64,000 nt of DNA from Humibacillus sp. DSM 29435 (GCF_001758225.1 NZ_MAST01000012.1:248001-312000); one strand, 5' to 3'; positions 8,213 to 17,307 are shown, counted from the stretch's first letter. Numbers and translations are program-made. The notes: generated from the letters alone by a model not told the origin.

Positions 8213-9018
8213 GTGATCGCCGTTCCTGTCTGCTCCGAGGCGGTGGGCCCGAACGCCTGCACCATCTCATCATCTCCCGCGCGGTGCGTCACGCCGGCGG
8301 CGCCGTCGGTGGTCTCCAGCGCACCTCGGATGCCGGTCTGCCCGGGCAGCCGCCACGACCTCCGGTGCAGCTCGCAGGGCCCCAGGCGCGCGATCGCGTC
8401 CATGTGCTCCGGTGCGGCGTAGCCCTTGTTGAACCCCCAGCCGTAGTCGGGGTGCTGGGCGCCGAGCAGCACCATCAGGTCGTCGCGCTCGACCTTGGCC
8501 AGCACGCTCGCGGCCGCCACCGACGAGCATTTGAGGTCGGCTTTGACCATCGTTGTCACGGGGGGTACCCGTCGCGGGGCGGTCGCTTTTGCGGTGAACG
8601 CGAACAACCCGACCTCGGTCGGGGGCGTCAGCCAGTCGTGGTTGCCGTCGAGGATGACGAGATCGGGCACGACATCGAGTGAGTCCAGGGCTCGCGTTCC
8701 CGCCAGGCGCAGGGCGATCATGATGCCGAACTCGTCGATCTCGTCAGGGCTTGCGTGCCCGACCGCATGGGCGAGCGCCCAGTGGCGCAGGCGCGGTACG
8801 AGCGCGGTACGGGCCCGTTCGGTGAGCAGCTTGGAGTCCTTGACCCCCGCCGGCGCCGAACGCACCGACTCGTCGATGACGACGACGCCGACGCTGACGG
8901 GGCCGGCGAGCGCACCACGCCCAACCTCGTCCATTCCGGCAAGCAGGCGGTGGCCGTCGCGCTGGAGGGCACGTTCCACCCGCAGCGACGGCTTGTTCGA
9001 GGGCCGCCGTCGCGTCAT
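8209..9018 (-). CDS. rnhB: Ribonuclease HII
   Basis: RNase HII removes ribonucleotides misincorporated into DNA and RNA primers. From the ATG at 9018 the protein has 269 residues. The four metal-binding carboxylates are D30 and E31 (MDEVGRG), D124 (LDGNHD) and D161 (VKADLKC). The substrate-sensing GRG motif follows D30, and [10 protein letters not shown] is present. Longer frames reaching 9279 would run into the lepB tail and are low-complexity Arg/Pro/Ser sequence, so they are rejected. The C-terminal 35 residues after [11 protein letters not shown] are not conserved in general. It sits between lepB and DUF2469. Confidence 0.94.
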   Translation of the reverse strand: MTRRRPSNKPSLRVERALQRDGHRLLAGMDEVGRGALAGPVSVGVVVIDESVRSAPAGVKDSKLLTERARTALVPRLRHWALAHAVGHASPDEIDEFGIMIALRLAGTRALDSLDVVPDLVILDGNHDWLTPPTEVGLFAFTAKATAPRRVPPVTTMVKADLKCSSVAAASVLAKVERDDLMVLLGAQHPDYGWGFNKGYAAPEHMDAIARLGPCELHRRSWRLPGQTGIRGALETTDGAAGVTHRAGDDEMVQAFGPTASEQTGTAIT

Positions 9019-9049
9019 GGCCGTTGTGGGGCGGGCCACGACGCGGGGG

Positions 9050-10021
9050 TCAGCCGGCCTTGGCCGGGGTCGTCGCCTTGACCGGAGCGGTGTTGGTGGC
9101 CTTCTTGGGGCCGGGCGTCGCCGGGGACTCGGTGCCGGCGGGGCTCGGCGTCGGGACCTGCTCGAACGTGCGCTCCGGCACCCCCAACCAGGTGACGTGG
9201 TCGATCGGCCAGACGATGAACAGGGCACGGCCGACGATCTTGTCGATCGGCACCGAACCGTCGACTCCGCCGGTGTCACCGTCGTGGAAGCGGCTGTCGG
9301 CGGAGTCGGAGCGGTGGTCTCCCATCACCCAGACCTTGCCCGTCGGCACCACGATGTTGAAGGGCTTGCCCTCGCTCGGAGCGTCGCCGGGCTTGATGTA
9401 GGGCTCGGTGATCTCGACCCCGTTCACCTTGATCTTGCCGGTGGTGCCGTCGGCCTGCACGCGGTCGCCCGGCAGTCCGATGACGCGCTTGATCAGGTGG
9501 TTCTCGGAGTCCTCGGGCAGCAGTCCGACGAACACGAGCGCGTCGTGGAACGGCCCACCCACGGTGGAGGGCGTGTCGCTCAGCCCCGCCAGCCAGGGGG
9601 TGGGCGTGCCGGGGTCCTCGAAGACGACGACGTCGCCGCGGCGCAGGTCGAACGGTCCGGGCGTCAGCTTGCTGACGATGACCCGGTCGTCGCGCACGAG
9701 CGTGTTCTCCATCGATCCCGACGGTATGTAGAAGGCCTGGAACAGCCAGGTCTTGACGACGAACGAGAGGGCCATGGCGAGCACGATGACGATGACGAGC
9801 TCGCGGACGCCGGCCAGCAGGCTGCCGAAGAAGCCGCGGCGGCGCTCCTCGACCTCTTCGCCGCCCAGGGGGTCGCCGCCAGAAGGTGGCGCCGCCTGGC
9901 GCGCCCGCTCGGTGGCCTGCTGCTCCCGTCGCTCCTGCTCCTCCCGAGAGTCGCGTCGCACGGCCTCCTGCCGGGCCCGCCACGCAGTGGCGTCTTCAGG
10001 AGCCCCGGTGTTCTGCGACAT
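9050..10021 (-). CDS. lepB: Signal peptidase I (first paralogue)
   Basis: LepB cleaves signal peptides of exported proteins on the outer face of the membrane. In this 323-residue protein a charged, Gln/Glu/Arg-rich cytoplasmic region (1-65) precedes one transmembrane helix (about 70-92). The catalytic Ser is S103 in IPSGSMENT and the general base is K178 in [10 protein letters not shown]. Box E is [11 protein letters not shown]. The Pro/Thr/Ala-rich tail after about residue 285 (PTPSPAGTE and on) is variable. It lies directly downstream of a shorter paralogue. Two lepB copies next to rplS are common in Micrococcales. Confidence 0.94.
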   Translation of the reverse strand: MSQNTGAPEDATAWRARQEAVRRDSREEQERREQQATERARQAAPPSGGDPLGGEEVEERRRGFFGSLLAGVRELVIVIVLAMALSFVVKTWLFQAFYIPSGSMENTLVRDDRVIVSKLTPGPFDLRRGDVVVFEDPGTPTPWLAGLSDTPSTVGGPFHDALVFVGLLPEDSENHLIKRVIGLPGDRVQADGTTGKIKVNGVEITEPYIKPGDAPSEGKPFNIVVPTGKVWVMGDHRSDSADSRFHDGDTGGVDGSVPIDKIVGRALFIVWPIDHVTWLGVPERTFEQVPTPSPAGTESPATPGPKKATNTAPVKATTPAKAG

Positions 10022-10063
10022 TCACTCACCGTTCCGTGTGGTTCGTCAGGGTTTTCGAGCTGG

Positions 10064-10786
10064 TCAGCGGGCTGGGACCGCAGCGGGGCTCTGGTCTGGC
10101 GAACCGAGCCGATCGAGCGGCCAGTATCGCACCCAAACCTTGCCGATGACGTCGTCTCCGGGCAGCGTGCCGCCCCCCGGGTCACCGAGATGTGAACGGG
10201 AGTCAGCCGAGTCACCACGGTTGTCACCCATCACCCAGAACCGGTCAGGGGCGAGGGTGACGTCGAAGCGCGTCAGGCTGGGTTCTTGACCTGGCTTGAG
10301 GTAGGGCTCGTCAAGGGGGGTTCCGTTGACCTCGAGACGCCCATCGGCCGCGCAGCACCGCACACGGTCTCCGGGCAGGCCGATCAGGCGCTTGACGTAG
10401 TCGGTCTCCTGGCCTTGACCGACGAGGCTCTCGACGGCTCCCACCAGCGACCCGAGCACGCCCCGGTCGACCGTCTTCAGGTGAAAGGCCCGAGTGGCGT
10501 CGAACACGATGATGTCGCCGCGCTGCAGATCCGCCGGGTCGGTGGTGCGGGTGACGAGGATGCGGTCACCCACGAGCAGGGTGTTCTCCATCGACCCACT
10601 GGGGATCGCGAAGGGGGTCACCACGAAGCCGCGCACCACGATGACGAGCAGCAGCAGCACCGCGGGGCCGACGAGCCATCGCAGTCGATGGCCGCGCCCC
10701 TGTGCGGCGGGGCCGCGCGCGCCCGTCCGCTCGTCAGGCTGCACGGCATCCGGCCCGGTCATGGCATCGGGCCCACCCGACGGCAC
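10064..10786 (-). CDS. lepB: Signal peptidase I (second paralogue)
   Basis: A 240-residue signal peptidase with one N-terminal transmembrane helix (about 36-58), catalytic S65 (IPSGSMENT), base K131 (VKRLIGLPGD) and box E GDNRGDSADSR. It lacks the long charged leader and the Pro-rich tail of its neighbour. The pair probably arose by tandem duplication and may differ in substrate preference. The start may instead be the ATG eight codons in (10762). Both sit between rplS and rnhB. Confidence 0.93.
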   Translation of the reverse strand: MPSGGPDAMTGPDAVQPDERTGARGPAAQGRGHRLRWLVGPAVLLLLVIVVRGFVVTPFAIPSGSMENTLLVGDRILVTRTTDPADLQRGDIIVFDATRAFHLKTVDRGVLGSLVGAVESLVGQGQETDYVKRLIGLPGDRVRCCAADGRLEVNGTPLDEPYLKPGQEPSLTRFDVTLAPDRFWVMGDNRGDSADSRSHLGDPGGGTLPGDDVIGKVWVRYWPLDRLGSPDQSPAAVPAR

Positions 10787-10830
10787 ACGGCCGTCGGGCA
10801 GGCCCGGCGAAGATGGTGGCGACGCGGACG

Positions 10831-11208
10831 TCAGCGGGGCTTGCTCGCGGTCTTGACCGGAACGTTGTCGCGCTTCTCGCGGATCTTGGCCGCCTTGCCG
10901 CGCAGACCACGCAGGTAGTAGAGCTTCGCGCGACGCACGTCGCCCCGAGAGACCAGCTCGATGTGGTCGATGATCGGGGTGTGGAGCGGGAAGGTGCGCT
11001 CGACGCCGACCCCGAAGGAGATCTTGCGAACGGTGAAGGTCTCACCGACCCCGCCGCCGTGGCGACGGATGACGACGCCCTGGAAGACCTGGACGCGGGA
11101 GCGGGTGCCCTCGACGACCTTGACGTGCACCTTGACGGTGTCGCCGGCGCGGAAGTCGGGAATGTCGGAACGCAGCGACGCCGCGTTCAGCTCGTCAAAG
11201 GTATGCAT
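10831..11208 (-). CDS. rplS: 50S ribosomal protein L19
   Basis: A 125-residue L19, located at the 30S-50S interface. Typical segments are [30 protein letters not shown] and [20 protein letters not shown]. The ATG at 11208 is chosen because AGGAAAG lies ten bases upstream. A longer in-frame start at 11292 would add non-conserved sequence. Relatives usually have trmD immediately upstream; here fetB and a small gene intervene, so rplS needs its own promoter (see 11379-11389). Confidence 0.96.
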   Translation of the reverse strand: MHTFDELNAASLRSDIPDFRAGDTVKVHVKVVEGTRSRVQVFQGVVIRRHGGGVGETFTVRKISFGVGVERTFPLHTPIIDHIELVSRGDVRRAKLYYLRGLRGKAAKIREKRDNVPVKTASKPR

Positions 11209-11378
11209 GGCTGCTTCACTTTCCTGGGCACCACAGGTCACCCGTAGGGTCATGTCCGTCAGGGACGCGTCCGCCCCGGCCGCGTGGACCACCCGACGGA
11301 TGCCGCCCTGAGGCGCTCCCGTGCAGTGGCCCGACTCCCCCTGTGGCAGGGGCCGTCGATGACCGGACGCAAGGGGTC

Positions 11379-11389
11379 AGTCTGCCAGA
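11379..11389 (-). promoter_or_regulatory. Candidate promoter of rplS (TCTGGCAGACT)
   Basis: On the minus strand TCTGGCAGACT is about 170 bases before the rplS ATG. An almost identical element (TCTGGCAGAAT) precedes rpsP. CAGANT would be the -10 hexamer with an extended TGG. No good -35 is visible. Confidence 0.35.
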
Positions 11390-11451
11390 GCCGCGGGGAT
11401 ACCAGAAATCGACCCGGCCCCGAACCCTGAAGGGCCCTAACGTGGGATCTC

Positions 11452-12210
11452 GTGGACATCACCCCCGGGCTGCCCGTCGCCATCTGCCTCGTCATCCTGA
11501 TCGGCGTCACCGTGACCGCAAACCGGGTGGCCGGGATCGGGCTCGGGCGAGCCGCCGCCGTGGCCGGCCTCCGGGCCATTCTGCAGCTGGGCCTCGCAGG
11601 GCTCGTCATCACGGCGGTCGTGGGCTCCATCTGGTGGTCGCTGCTCGCGGTGACCGCCATGTTCGCGGTGGCGGTGCTCACGACGGCCCGGCGCGTCGAG
11701 GCCCCTCGGTCGTGGCCGTGGGCGGCCCTGGCCATGGCGTGCGGGGTGCTGCCCGTCATGGGCATCGTGCTCGCGACGCGCACCATCCCCTTCACCGGGA
11801 TCGCCCTGATCCCCGTGGCCGGAATCGTGCTGGGCAACACCATGACGGCACACACGTTGGTGGGCCGACGGGTCTTCGCCGCCCTGCGCGAAGAGCGCGG
11901 CCAGTACGAGGCGGGCCTCTCCATCGGTCTGACCGCCGACCAGTCCATCGACGAGGTGATCGCCCGGCGGGTGCCAGAAGGGCTCATCCCCAACATCGAC
12001 CAGGTGCGCACCGCGGGGGTCGTCACCCTGCCCGGCGCCTTCATCGGCGTCATGCTGGGTGGCGGCACCGCCGTGCAGGCGGCGACCGCCCAGGTGCTGG
12101 TGCTCTTCGCGATCATGGCCACGCAGTCGGTCACCGCCGGTGTACAGGCCAGGCTGATCCGGGCTCGGAGACTGCTGCCTGACGACCTGAGGGTCACCCT
12201 CGTTTCGTGA
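11452..12210 (+). CDS. fetB: FetB-like (UPF0014) ABC transporter permease
   Basis: A 252-residue polytopic protein with about seven hydrophobic helices. UPF0014/FetB hallmarks are GLRAILQLGLAG near the N-terminus, PVAGIVLGNTM in the middle and LPGAFIGVMLGGG in the C-terminal half. In E. coli FetAB is linked to iron export and oxidative stress resistance. No FetA-type ATPase gene is adjacent here, so the partner must be elsewhere or the protein works alone. It is transcribed against its neighbours and separates rplS from trmD. The GTG start at 11452 has a TAACGT box ending eight bases upstream and no Shine-Dalgarno sequence. Confidence 0.85.
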   Translation: MDITPGLPVAICLVILIGVTVTANRVAGIGLGRAAAVAGLRAILQLGLAGLVITAVVGSIWWSLLAVTAMFAVAVLTTARRVEAPRSWPWAALAMACGVLPVMGIVLATRTIPFTGIALIPVAGIVLGNTMTAHTLVGRRVFAALREERGQYEAGLSIGLTADQSIDEVIARRVPEGLIPNIDQVRTAGVVTLPGAFIGVMLGGGTAVQAATAQVLVLFAIMATQSVTAGVQARLIRARRLLPDDLRVTLVS

Positions 12211-12240
12211 TCATCACCGGGCGGAGGTCACTGCCGGTCG

Positions 12241-12426
12241 TCACTGCTGGTAGCCCCTGCCACCCAACCCGCCGTCACCAGAGGGGCCGTAGCGGTTTCG
12301 CTCACGCTGCTGTTCCAGGGTGGTGACGAGGTCACACCGTCGACAGACGATGACGTCCTCGCGCTCCCGGCGCTCCTTGGCCCACCGGTGGCCGTTCAGC
12401 TCGCAGATCAGCCGCTTGAGGTTCAT
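12241..12426 (-). CDS. Small Cys-pair protein (61 residues), DUF1660-like
   Basis: The short frame begins MNLKRLICELNGHRW and contains one C-x4-H pair (C8, H13) and one CRRC pair (C28, C31), a possible single zinc-binding site. A Gly/Gln-rich tail follows. The start is strongly supported by GGAGGAGG just upstream of the ATG. The N-terminal layout recalls small phage-type DUF1660 proteins, but I cannot assign a function. It lies convergent to fetB and downstream of trmD. Confidence 0.65.
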   Translation of the reverse strand: MNLKRLICELNGHRWAKERREREDVIVCRRCDLVTTLEQQRERNRYGPSGDGGLGGRGYQQ

Positions 12427-12538
12427 GGCCTCCTCCGTCCGGGTGGGCACAGAACCGAACCGCTGCCTGCGCGGGCGGGCACCCAACCCCTGCCGCCAGT
12501 CTCCTCCCGACCGGTCGTGAGCACCAGAGACCGTACGG

Positions 12539-13708
12539 TCAGCGGCGACGCTTGACGAGGTCGGCCACGCCCGGGACAGCTGGTTCACCGGCCGCCGGGC
12601 GGTACCCGGCCCGCTTGTACATCCGCAGGTTGCGCCCCGACTTCGCTCCGGTGTTGAGGGTGAACCGGCGGATGCCGTCGGGTGCCGTCGACTCGGCGAA
12701 GGCGAGCAGGTGGCGGCCGAGGCCGCGACCCTGCTGGTCGGGAGCCACGCAGAGCCGACCGATGTAGAAGCTGTCTCCGCGCTGCTCGGTGCGCACCGAC
12801 CCGATGAGCCGGCCGGCGCGTCGGGCCACCCAGGTCGTGGTGGTCTCGAGACTGGCCCGGAGCACGTCGATCGACTCGTGCAGGGCCGGGATCTCGAGCG
12901 TGTCGCCCTCGATGGCCTCCTGCACCCAGCAGGCTCGCACCAGCGTGAGCAGCTCGGGCACGTCACCGGGGGTGGCCGCCCGCAGCTCGACGTCGGCATC
13001 ACCCAGCGAGGGGTGGAGCAGGTCGGGCCGGCGGGCGGCGGTGCGGGCGAGACGCTGCTCGTGCCGCCAGGTCGCGATGGCGGCGTGGTTGCCCGAGAGC
13101 AGCACCTCGGGCACCGCACGGCCGTTCCACGGGTCGGGCTTGGTGTAGAGGGGGTACTCGAGCAGGCCGTCCTCGTGCGACTCCTCCACGAGCGACGCAG
13201 CGTTGCCGATGACGCCGGGCACGAGGCGGGCGATGGCCTCGACCATCGCGAGCACCGCCACCTCTCCCCCGTTCAGCACGTAGTCACCGAGACTGACGAC
13301 CGACACCTCGAGGCCGAGCTCGTCGCGGGCGTGCTCGTACACCCGTTCGTCGATGCCCTCGTACCGGCCGCAGGCGAAGGCCAGCCACGGCTGCACCGCT
13401 AGCCGGCGGGCCATGGCCTGGGTGAACGGCATCCCGCCCGGGCCCGGCACGACAAGGTGGGGCTTGCTCCCCGAGTCGCCCTGCGCCAGAACGGCATCCA
13501 GCGCCTCTGCCCACGGCTGGGCCTTCATCACCATGCCGGCACCGCCGCCGTACGGGGTGTCGTCGACCGTGCGGTGACGGTCGTGGGTGAAGTCGCGCAG
13601 GTCGTGCACCGCGAGGTCGAGCAGGCCGTCGGCCCGCGCCTTGCCAATGAGCGAGAGGTCGAGCGGACGCAGGTAGTCGGGAAAGATCGAGACGACGTCG
13701 ACCCTCAT
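12539..13708 (-). CDS. trmD: TrmD tRNA (m1G37) methyltransferase fused to a GNAT acetyltransferase domain
   Basis: Residues 1 to about 232 are a complete TrmD, the SPOUT-family enzyme that methylates G37 of tRNAs to prevent frameshifting. [10 protein letters not shown], the deep trefoil knot segment with [10 protein letters not shown] and [11 protein letters not shown], and [13 protein letters not shown] are all present. Residues about 239-389 form a GNAT N-acetyltransferase, with the acetyl-CoA loop [17 protein letters not shown] and the closing [11 protein letters not shown]. Ordinary TrmD is about 240 residues, so this is a true fusion in one frame with no stop or frameshift between the parts. 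The substrate of the GNAT part is unknown. The ATG overlaps the rimM stop by four bases. Confidence 0.93.
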   Translation of the reverse strand: MRVDVVSIFPDYLRPLDLSLIGKARADGLLDLAVHDLRDFTHDRHRTVDDTPYGGGAGMVMKAQPWAEALDAVLAQGDSGSKPHLVVPGPGGMPFTQAMARRLAVQPWLAFACGRYEGIDERVYEHARDELGLEVSVVSLGDYVLNGGEVAVLAMVEAIARLVPGVIGNAASLVEESHEDGLLEYPLYTKPDPWNGRAVPEVLLSGNHAAIATWRHEQRLARTAARRPDLLHPSLGDADVELRAATPGDVPELLTLVRACWVQEAIEGDTLEIPALHESIDVLRASLETTTTWVARRAGRLIGSVRTEQRGDSFYIGRLCVAPDQQGRGLGRHLLAFAESTAPDGIRRFTLNTGAKSGRNLRMYKRAGYRPAAGEPAVPGVADLVKRRR

Positions 13709-14250
13709 TCGAGACCCTCGCGGTAGAGGTCGTAGAGGCCGGCGGGCGGGTCGACGACGACGTGGTCGCCGGTGACCGTCGGCACGAACTGGCGCACGAA
13801 GGGCACGTACGCGGTCACTCCGTCGGTGAGCGTGAGCACGAGCCGGTCCTGGGCGCCACCGATGTCGAGGCCAGAGACGGTACCGACCACGACGCCACCC
13901 GGGTCTCGGGCCTCAAGGCCGATCAGGTCGTCCTCGTAGAAGGCGTCCTCGTCAACCTCGTCCGGCTCGGTGGCGAGCGCCGACGCGAGCAGTCGAGTGC
14001 CGCGCAGCCCCTCGGCGCCGGTGCGGTCGGGCACCTCCTCGAAGGCCAGCAGCCAGACGCCGTTGTGCACCCGGGTCGACCGTACGGTCAGCTGACGTGG
14101 CACGCCTGACCCCGGAGCCGCCTCGGTGTCGATGACCTGCCCGTCGGGAAAACGACGTTCCGGCTCGTCGGTGTGCAGCTGCACGGTCACCTCGCCGTAC
14201 AGCCCGTGCGGTTTGCCGATGCGGGCGATCATCAGCTGCTTGGCGCTCAT
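13705..14250 (-). CDS. rimM: 16S rRNA processing protein RimM
   Basis: RimM assists maturation of the 30S head and binds S19. This 181-residue form has the N-terminal beta-barrel ([13 protein letters not shown] at about 11-23) and the C-terminal PRC-barrel ([14 protein letters not shown], then [11 protein letters not shown]). The ATG at 14250 matches the usual [13 protein letters not shown]-type opening. It lies downstream of rpsP and khpA after a 136-base gap with a long hairpin and a short repeat, and its stop overlaps the trmD start. Confidence 0.94.
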   Translation of the reverse strand: MSAKQLMIARIGKPHGLYGEVTVQLHTDEPERRFPDGQVIDTEAAPGSGVPRQLTVRSTRVHNGVWLLAFEEVPDRTGAEGLRGTRLLASALATEPDEVDEDAFYEDDLIGLEARDPGGVVVGTVSGLDIGGAQDRLVLTLTDGVTAYVPFVRQFVPTVTGDHVVVDPPAGLYDLYREGLE

Positions 14251-14283
14251 GAGCGCGATTCTTGCAGGCACCCCGTCACCGCG

Positions 14284-14332
14284 AGAGGGTGGGCGCGCCG
14301 GGCCTGGTGAAGGTCCGGGTCGCCCACCCTCT
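14284..14332 (-). terminator. Long hairpin between khpA and rimM
   Basis: A perfect 12-base stem (AGAGGGTGGGCG at 14284-14295 pairs with 14321-14332) closes a second, nearly perfect 7-pair inner stem (CCGGGCC with GGTCCGG). There is no T-tract after it on the minus strand. It may attenuate transcription between rpsP-khpA and rimM-trmD, or protect the upstream mRNA end. Confidence 0.55.
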
Positions 14333-14334
14333 GG

Positions 14335-14376
14335 TGGTGCGGTGTTCATGGTGCGGTGCTCGTGGTGCGGTGTTCG
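14335..14376. repeat. 14-bp tandem repeat, three copies
   Basis: TGGTGCGGTGTTCA, TGGTGCGGTGCTCG and TGGTGCGGTGTTCG follow each other directly next to the hairpin in the khpA-rimM gap, ten bases from the khpA stop. Confidence 0.85.
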
Positions 14377-14386
14377 TGATCGGCGT

Positions 14387-14629
14387 TCAGTGGGCCCGGT
14401 CGGTGTCGACGATGTCGACCCTGACGTTGTTGTTGCCCGCGAGGGCGCCGACGACCGTGCGCAGCGCGCCGGCCGTACGGCCCGACCGGCCGATGACCCG
14501 CCCGAGGTCGTCGGGGTGCACCCGCACCTCGAGCAGCTCGCCGCGGCGCAGCTCCTTGCGGCGCACCACGACGTCCTCATCGTGATCGACGATGCCCTTG
14601 ACGAGGTGCTCGAGAGCCTCCTCGAGCAT
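14387..14629 (-). CDS. khpA: KH-domain RNA-binding protein KhpA
   Basis: An 80-residue protein made of a single KH domain. It begins LEEALEHLVKGIVD and contains the GRVIGRSGRTAGALRTVV GxxG loop. KhpA partners with KhpB and binds many RNAs; in other Gram-positives it affects cell elongation. It starts two bases after the rpsP stop, in the usual actinobacterial order. Confidence 0.92.
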   Translation of the reverse strand: MLEEALEHLVKGIVDHDEDVVVRRKELRRGELLEVRVHPDDLGRVIGRSGRTAGALRTVVGALAGNNNVRVDIVDTDRAH

Positions 14630-14631
14630 GC

Positions 14632-15081
14632 TCAGGCCTCGGTCTTCTCAGCGTCTGCGGCGGCCTCGGCCGGAGCGTCGGTCTCGGCCTTCTTCTCGGC
14701 CCTCTTGCGCGGAGCACCGCCCGACTTGTCGTCGGCCTTGCCAGCGGCAGCGAGGGCAGCCTCGTAGAGGTCCTTCTTGGGGGTCTTGGCAGACTTGACC
14801 CGCAAGGTGCCCTCGGCGCCGTCGAGGCCCTTGGCCTGCTGCCAGTCACCGGTCACCTTGAGCAGCGCCGCGACGGACTCGGTGGGCTGGGCGCCCATGC
14901 TGAGCCAGTAGCGAGCGCGCTCGCCGTCGATCTCGATGAGCGAGGGCTCCTCGGTGGGGTGGTACTTGCCGATCTCCTCGATCGCCCGGCCGTCGCGCTT
15001 GGTGCGCGAGTCCATGACGACCACTCGGTAGTACGGTGCACGGATCTTGCCCATGCGCTTCAGACGAATCTTGACAGCCAC
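14632..15081 (-). CDS. rpsP: 30S ribosomal protein S16
   Basis: The S16 core covers about residues 1-80 ([19 protein letters not shown], then [14 protein letters not shown] and [12 protein letters not shown]). A tail of about 70 residues rich in Ala, Lys, Asp and Glu follows, which is typical of actinobacterial S16. It is the first gene of the rpsP-khpA-rimM-trmD cluster. GAAGAGGAA lies about ten bases before the start. Confidence 0.96.
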   Translation of the reverse strand: MAVKIRLKRMGKIRAPYYRVVVMDSRTKRDGRAIEEIGKYHPTEEPSLIEIDGERARYWLSMGAQPTESVAALLKVTGDWQQAKGLDGAEGTLRVKSAKTPKKDLYEAALAAAGKADDKSGGAPRKRAEKKAETDAPAEAAADAEKTEA

Positions 15082-15208
15082 GTGTGTGGTTCCTCTTCTT
15101 CTGTGGTGGGCGCGGCAAGACCACGCAGGATCGCGCGGGGGGCCGGCAGCCCGGTGTAGGCGTCCGGGTCAGGCGCAAGCAGTCATGGCCCGACGGGTAC
15201 AGCGCCCC

Positions 15209-15219
15209 ATTCTGCCAGA
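15209..15219 (-). promoter_or_regulatory. Candidate promoter of rpsP (TCTGGCAGAAT)
   Basis: On the minus strand TCTGGCAGAAT is about 130 bases before the rpsP start and shares 10 of 11 bases with the element before rplS. CAGAAT would be the -10 box with an extended TGG. Confidence 0.4.
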
Positions 15220-15259
15220 CCGGATGCCGTTCCCTGACCACGCCCTCGGCGGCGGGGGC

Positions 15260-16171
15260 TCAGGTCGTGGCGGCGAAGGCGGCGATGGCCTCGAGGGCGG
15301 CGCGCGTCACGGCAGACCGGGTGACGTCCTCCACCGGGTCGAGCACCGGCACGACCGCTGGGTCGAAGCGCGCCCGGGCCAGCCCGATGCGCAGCTCGGC
15401 ACCACTGGTTCGGCACTCGACCACTCCTCCCACCGGTGAGACACGCAAGAGCTCGAACAGCACGGGCAGCGTCAGCTCGGGGCCGGCGGTGTAGAGCGGA
15501 ACGCCGAGCTCGGCCGCGAGCAGGGGGGCCAGACCGGCGGGGTCCCACACGGGCGAGGCGCGCACGACGACGGCCAACCGGCGACCGGACTGTTGCCGGT
15601 AGGGCATGGCCGGCCAGTCGGTGGCCAGCATCGCGTAGCGGTCGTGGTCGCGCCAGTCACGGCGCCCGTCGACACCGGGAAGGTGCAGGAACCCCCGCGA
15701 GAAGCCCTCGTGCACGAACCCGAGCGAGCGGACGAGACCGGCCGACCGGGTGTTCGTGGGCTGGATGTTGGCCTCGACGCGGTGCAGCCCCATGCCGAGG
15801 GGGGCGTCGGCGAAGGCGAGCTCGAGGGCCAGGGCGAGCCCCTCGGAGAAGAGCCCGCGACCGGCGTACGGGTCGTAGGCGTCATAGCCGATGGTGGCGC
15901 TGCCAAAGGCGCCCCGCACCACGTTGGAGACGTTGACCCTGCCGACCAGCCCAGCCCGGTTCTGGTCACCCCCCGGGTCGCGAGCCCAGATCATGAACGT
16001 GCGGTAGGTCGGCGACTGGGCCGCCACGACCGCCGGAAGGTTCTCGGGGTCGGGCATGGCAAACCGCGACAGCCGCTTGCTCGATCGGGTGACGGCCTCG
16101 CGGTAGGCCGTCGTGTCGGCCTCGGTGGGTGGGCGAACGTCCACCTGGTCGCCCGTGGCGGTGAACGGCAT
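15260..16171 (-). CDS. GNAT-family acetyltransferase (RimJ/RimL type) with C-terminal extension
   Basis: The N-terminal 190 residues are a GNAT domain of the ribosomal-protein Ser/Ala N-acetyltransferase group: VDVRPPTEAD, the GRGLFSEGLALALELAF acetyl-CoA segment, HRVEANIQPTNTRS and SLGFVHEGFSRG. About 110 extra residues follow, starting RLAVVVRASPVWDP, with no family I recognise. I use the ATG at 16171 (303 residues). The open frame extends to 16276, but this overlaps the amidohydrolase end and looks non-conserved. It lies 31 bases after the amidohydrolase and is probably co-transcribed. Confidence 0.85.
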   Translation of the reverse strand: MPFTATGDQVDVRPPTEADTTAYREAVTRSSKRLSRFAMPDPENLPAVVAAQSPTYRTFMIWARDPGGDQNRAGLVGRVNVSNVVRGAFGSATIGYDAYDPYAGRGLFSEGLALALELAFADAPLGMGLHRVEANIQPTNTRSAGLVRSLGFVHEGFSRGFLHLPGVDGRRDWRDHDRYAMLATDWPAMPYRQQSGRRLAVVVRASPVWDPAGLAPLLAAELGVPLYTAGPELTLPVLFELLRVSPVGGVVECRTSGAELRIGLARARFDPAVVPVLDPVEDVTRSAVTRAALEAIAAFAATT

Positions 16172-16202
16172 CCGATCGGGTTCGCTTGTGGCGCTTGCCT
16201 CT

Positions 16203-17294
16203 TCAGGCGACAACGCGGCCTCGGAGGATGACTCCCCTCGGGTCGGCCACCACGCCGATGTCGGCCCGAGGGTCATGGTCGAACACGACGAGGTCGGCGT
16301 CGGCCCCTTCGACGAGGCCGGGCTGTCCGAGCCATTCGCGCGCCCCCCACGTGGCGGCCGAGAGCACCTCGGGGTGGCTCATTCCCGCCTTGACGAGCTC
16401 GGCCATCTCCTGGGCCACGAGGCCGTGCGGCAGGCTGCCCCCGGCGTCGGTGCCGACGTAGATCGCGACTCCGGCCTCGTGCGCCGCTGCCACGGTCGCG
16501 AACCGGCGTTCGTGCAGGTCGAGCATGTGGCGGTGGTAGTCGGGAAACTTCGCCTTGGCGGGCTCGGCGAGGGCGGGGAAGGTCGCGATGTTGACCAGCG
16601 TCGGCACGATGGCGATGCCCTGGGCCGCGAAGGTGTCGATGGAGTCCTCCTGCAGGCCGGTCGCGTGCTCGATGCAGTCGATGCCGGCGGCGGCCAGGTC
16701 GCGCAGCGACTCCTCGCCGAAGCAGTGTGCCGTGACGCGCACCCCCTCCTCGTGGGCGGCGGCGATGGCGTCGGCGACGGCCTGACGGCTCCAGCTGGGG
16801 GCGAGGTCGCCGACGTCGCGGTCGATCCAGTCGCCGACGAGCTTGACCCACCCATCGCCGCGGTGGGCCTCAAGGCGCACGTGCTTGACGAGCTCGTCCT
16901 CCTCGATCTCGTGGGCGTAGTTGCGGATGTAGCGGCGACTGCGAGCGATGTGGCGGCCCGCGCGAATGATCTTGGGCAGGTCGTCGCGATCGTCGATCCA
17001 GCGGGTGTCGCCGGGCTGGCCGGCGTCGCGCACGAGCAGGGTGCCGTGGTCGCGGTCGGTGATCGCCTGCTGCTCGGTCTCGTCGCGGCTCACCTCGCCG
17101 TGCGGGCCGAGGCCGATGTGGCAGTGGGCGTCGACCAGGCCGGGCAGTGCGTAACCCTCGACGGTCTGCACCTCGGTGCCCGGCGTGGTGGGCCGGGTGA
17201 AGGTGACCCGCCCCCCGACGACCCACAGCTCGTCGGCCACCTCGTCGGGCCCCACGAGCACCTGCCCACGAACATGAAGCACCGGTGCACTCAT
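16203..17294 (-). CDS. Metal-dependent amidohydrolase family protein
   Basis: A 363-residue member of the amidohydrolase superfamily (imidazolonepropionase/prolidase-like group). The metal ligands are HCH in VDAHCHIG, the bridging Lys in DGWVKLVGD, His in RVTAHCFGE, His in CIEHATGL, and Asp in YVGTDAGGS. A small beta-sandwich formed by both ends closes the fold (VLHVRGQVLV and DLVVFDHDPRAD). The substrate cannot be predicted. The ATG at 17294 has a TAGGGT box ending seven bases upstream, suggesting a leaderless start. The longer frame to 17483 is not supported. Confidence 0.9.
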   Translation of the reverse strand: MSAPVLHVRGQVLVGPDEVADELWVVGGRVTFTRPTTPGTEVQTVEGYALPGLVDAHCHIGLGPHGEVSRDETEQQAITDRDHGTLLVRDAGQPGDTRWIDDRDDLPKIIRAGRHIARSRRYIRNYAHEIEEDELVKHVRLEAHRGDGWVKLVGDWIDRDVGDLAPSWSRQAVADAIAAAHEEGVRVTAHCFGEESLRDLAAAGIDCIEHATGLQEDSIDTFAAQGIAIVPTLVNIATFPALAEPAKAKFPDYHRHMLDLHERRFATVAAAHEAGVAIYVGTDAGGSLPHGLVAQEMAELVKAGMSHPEVLSAATWGAREWLGQPGLVEGADADLVVFDHDPRADIGVVADPRGVILRGRVVA

Positions 17295-17301
17295 AGCCAC
17301 G

Positions 17302-17307
17302 ACCCTA
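17302..17307 (-). promoter_or_regulatory. -10 box of a probable leaderless promoter (amidohydrolase)
   Basis: TAGGGT on the minus strand ends seven bases before the ATG at 17294, and no Shine-Dalgarno sequence intervenes. Confidence 0.5.
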
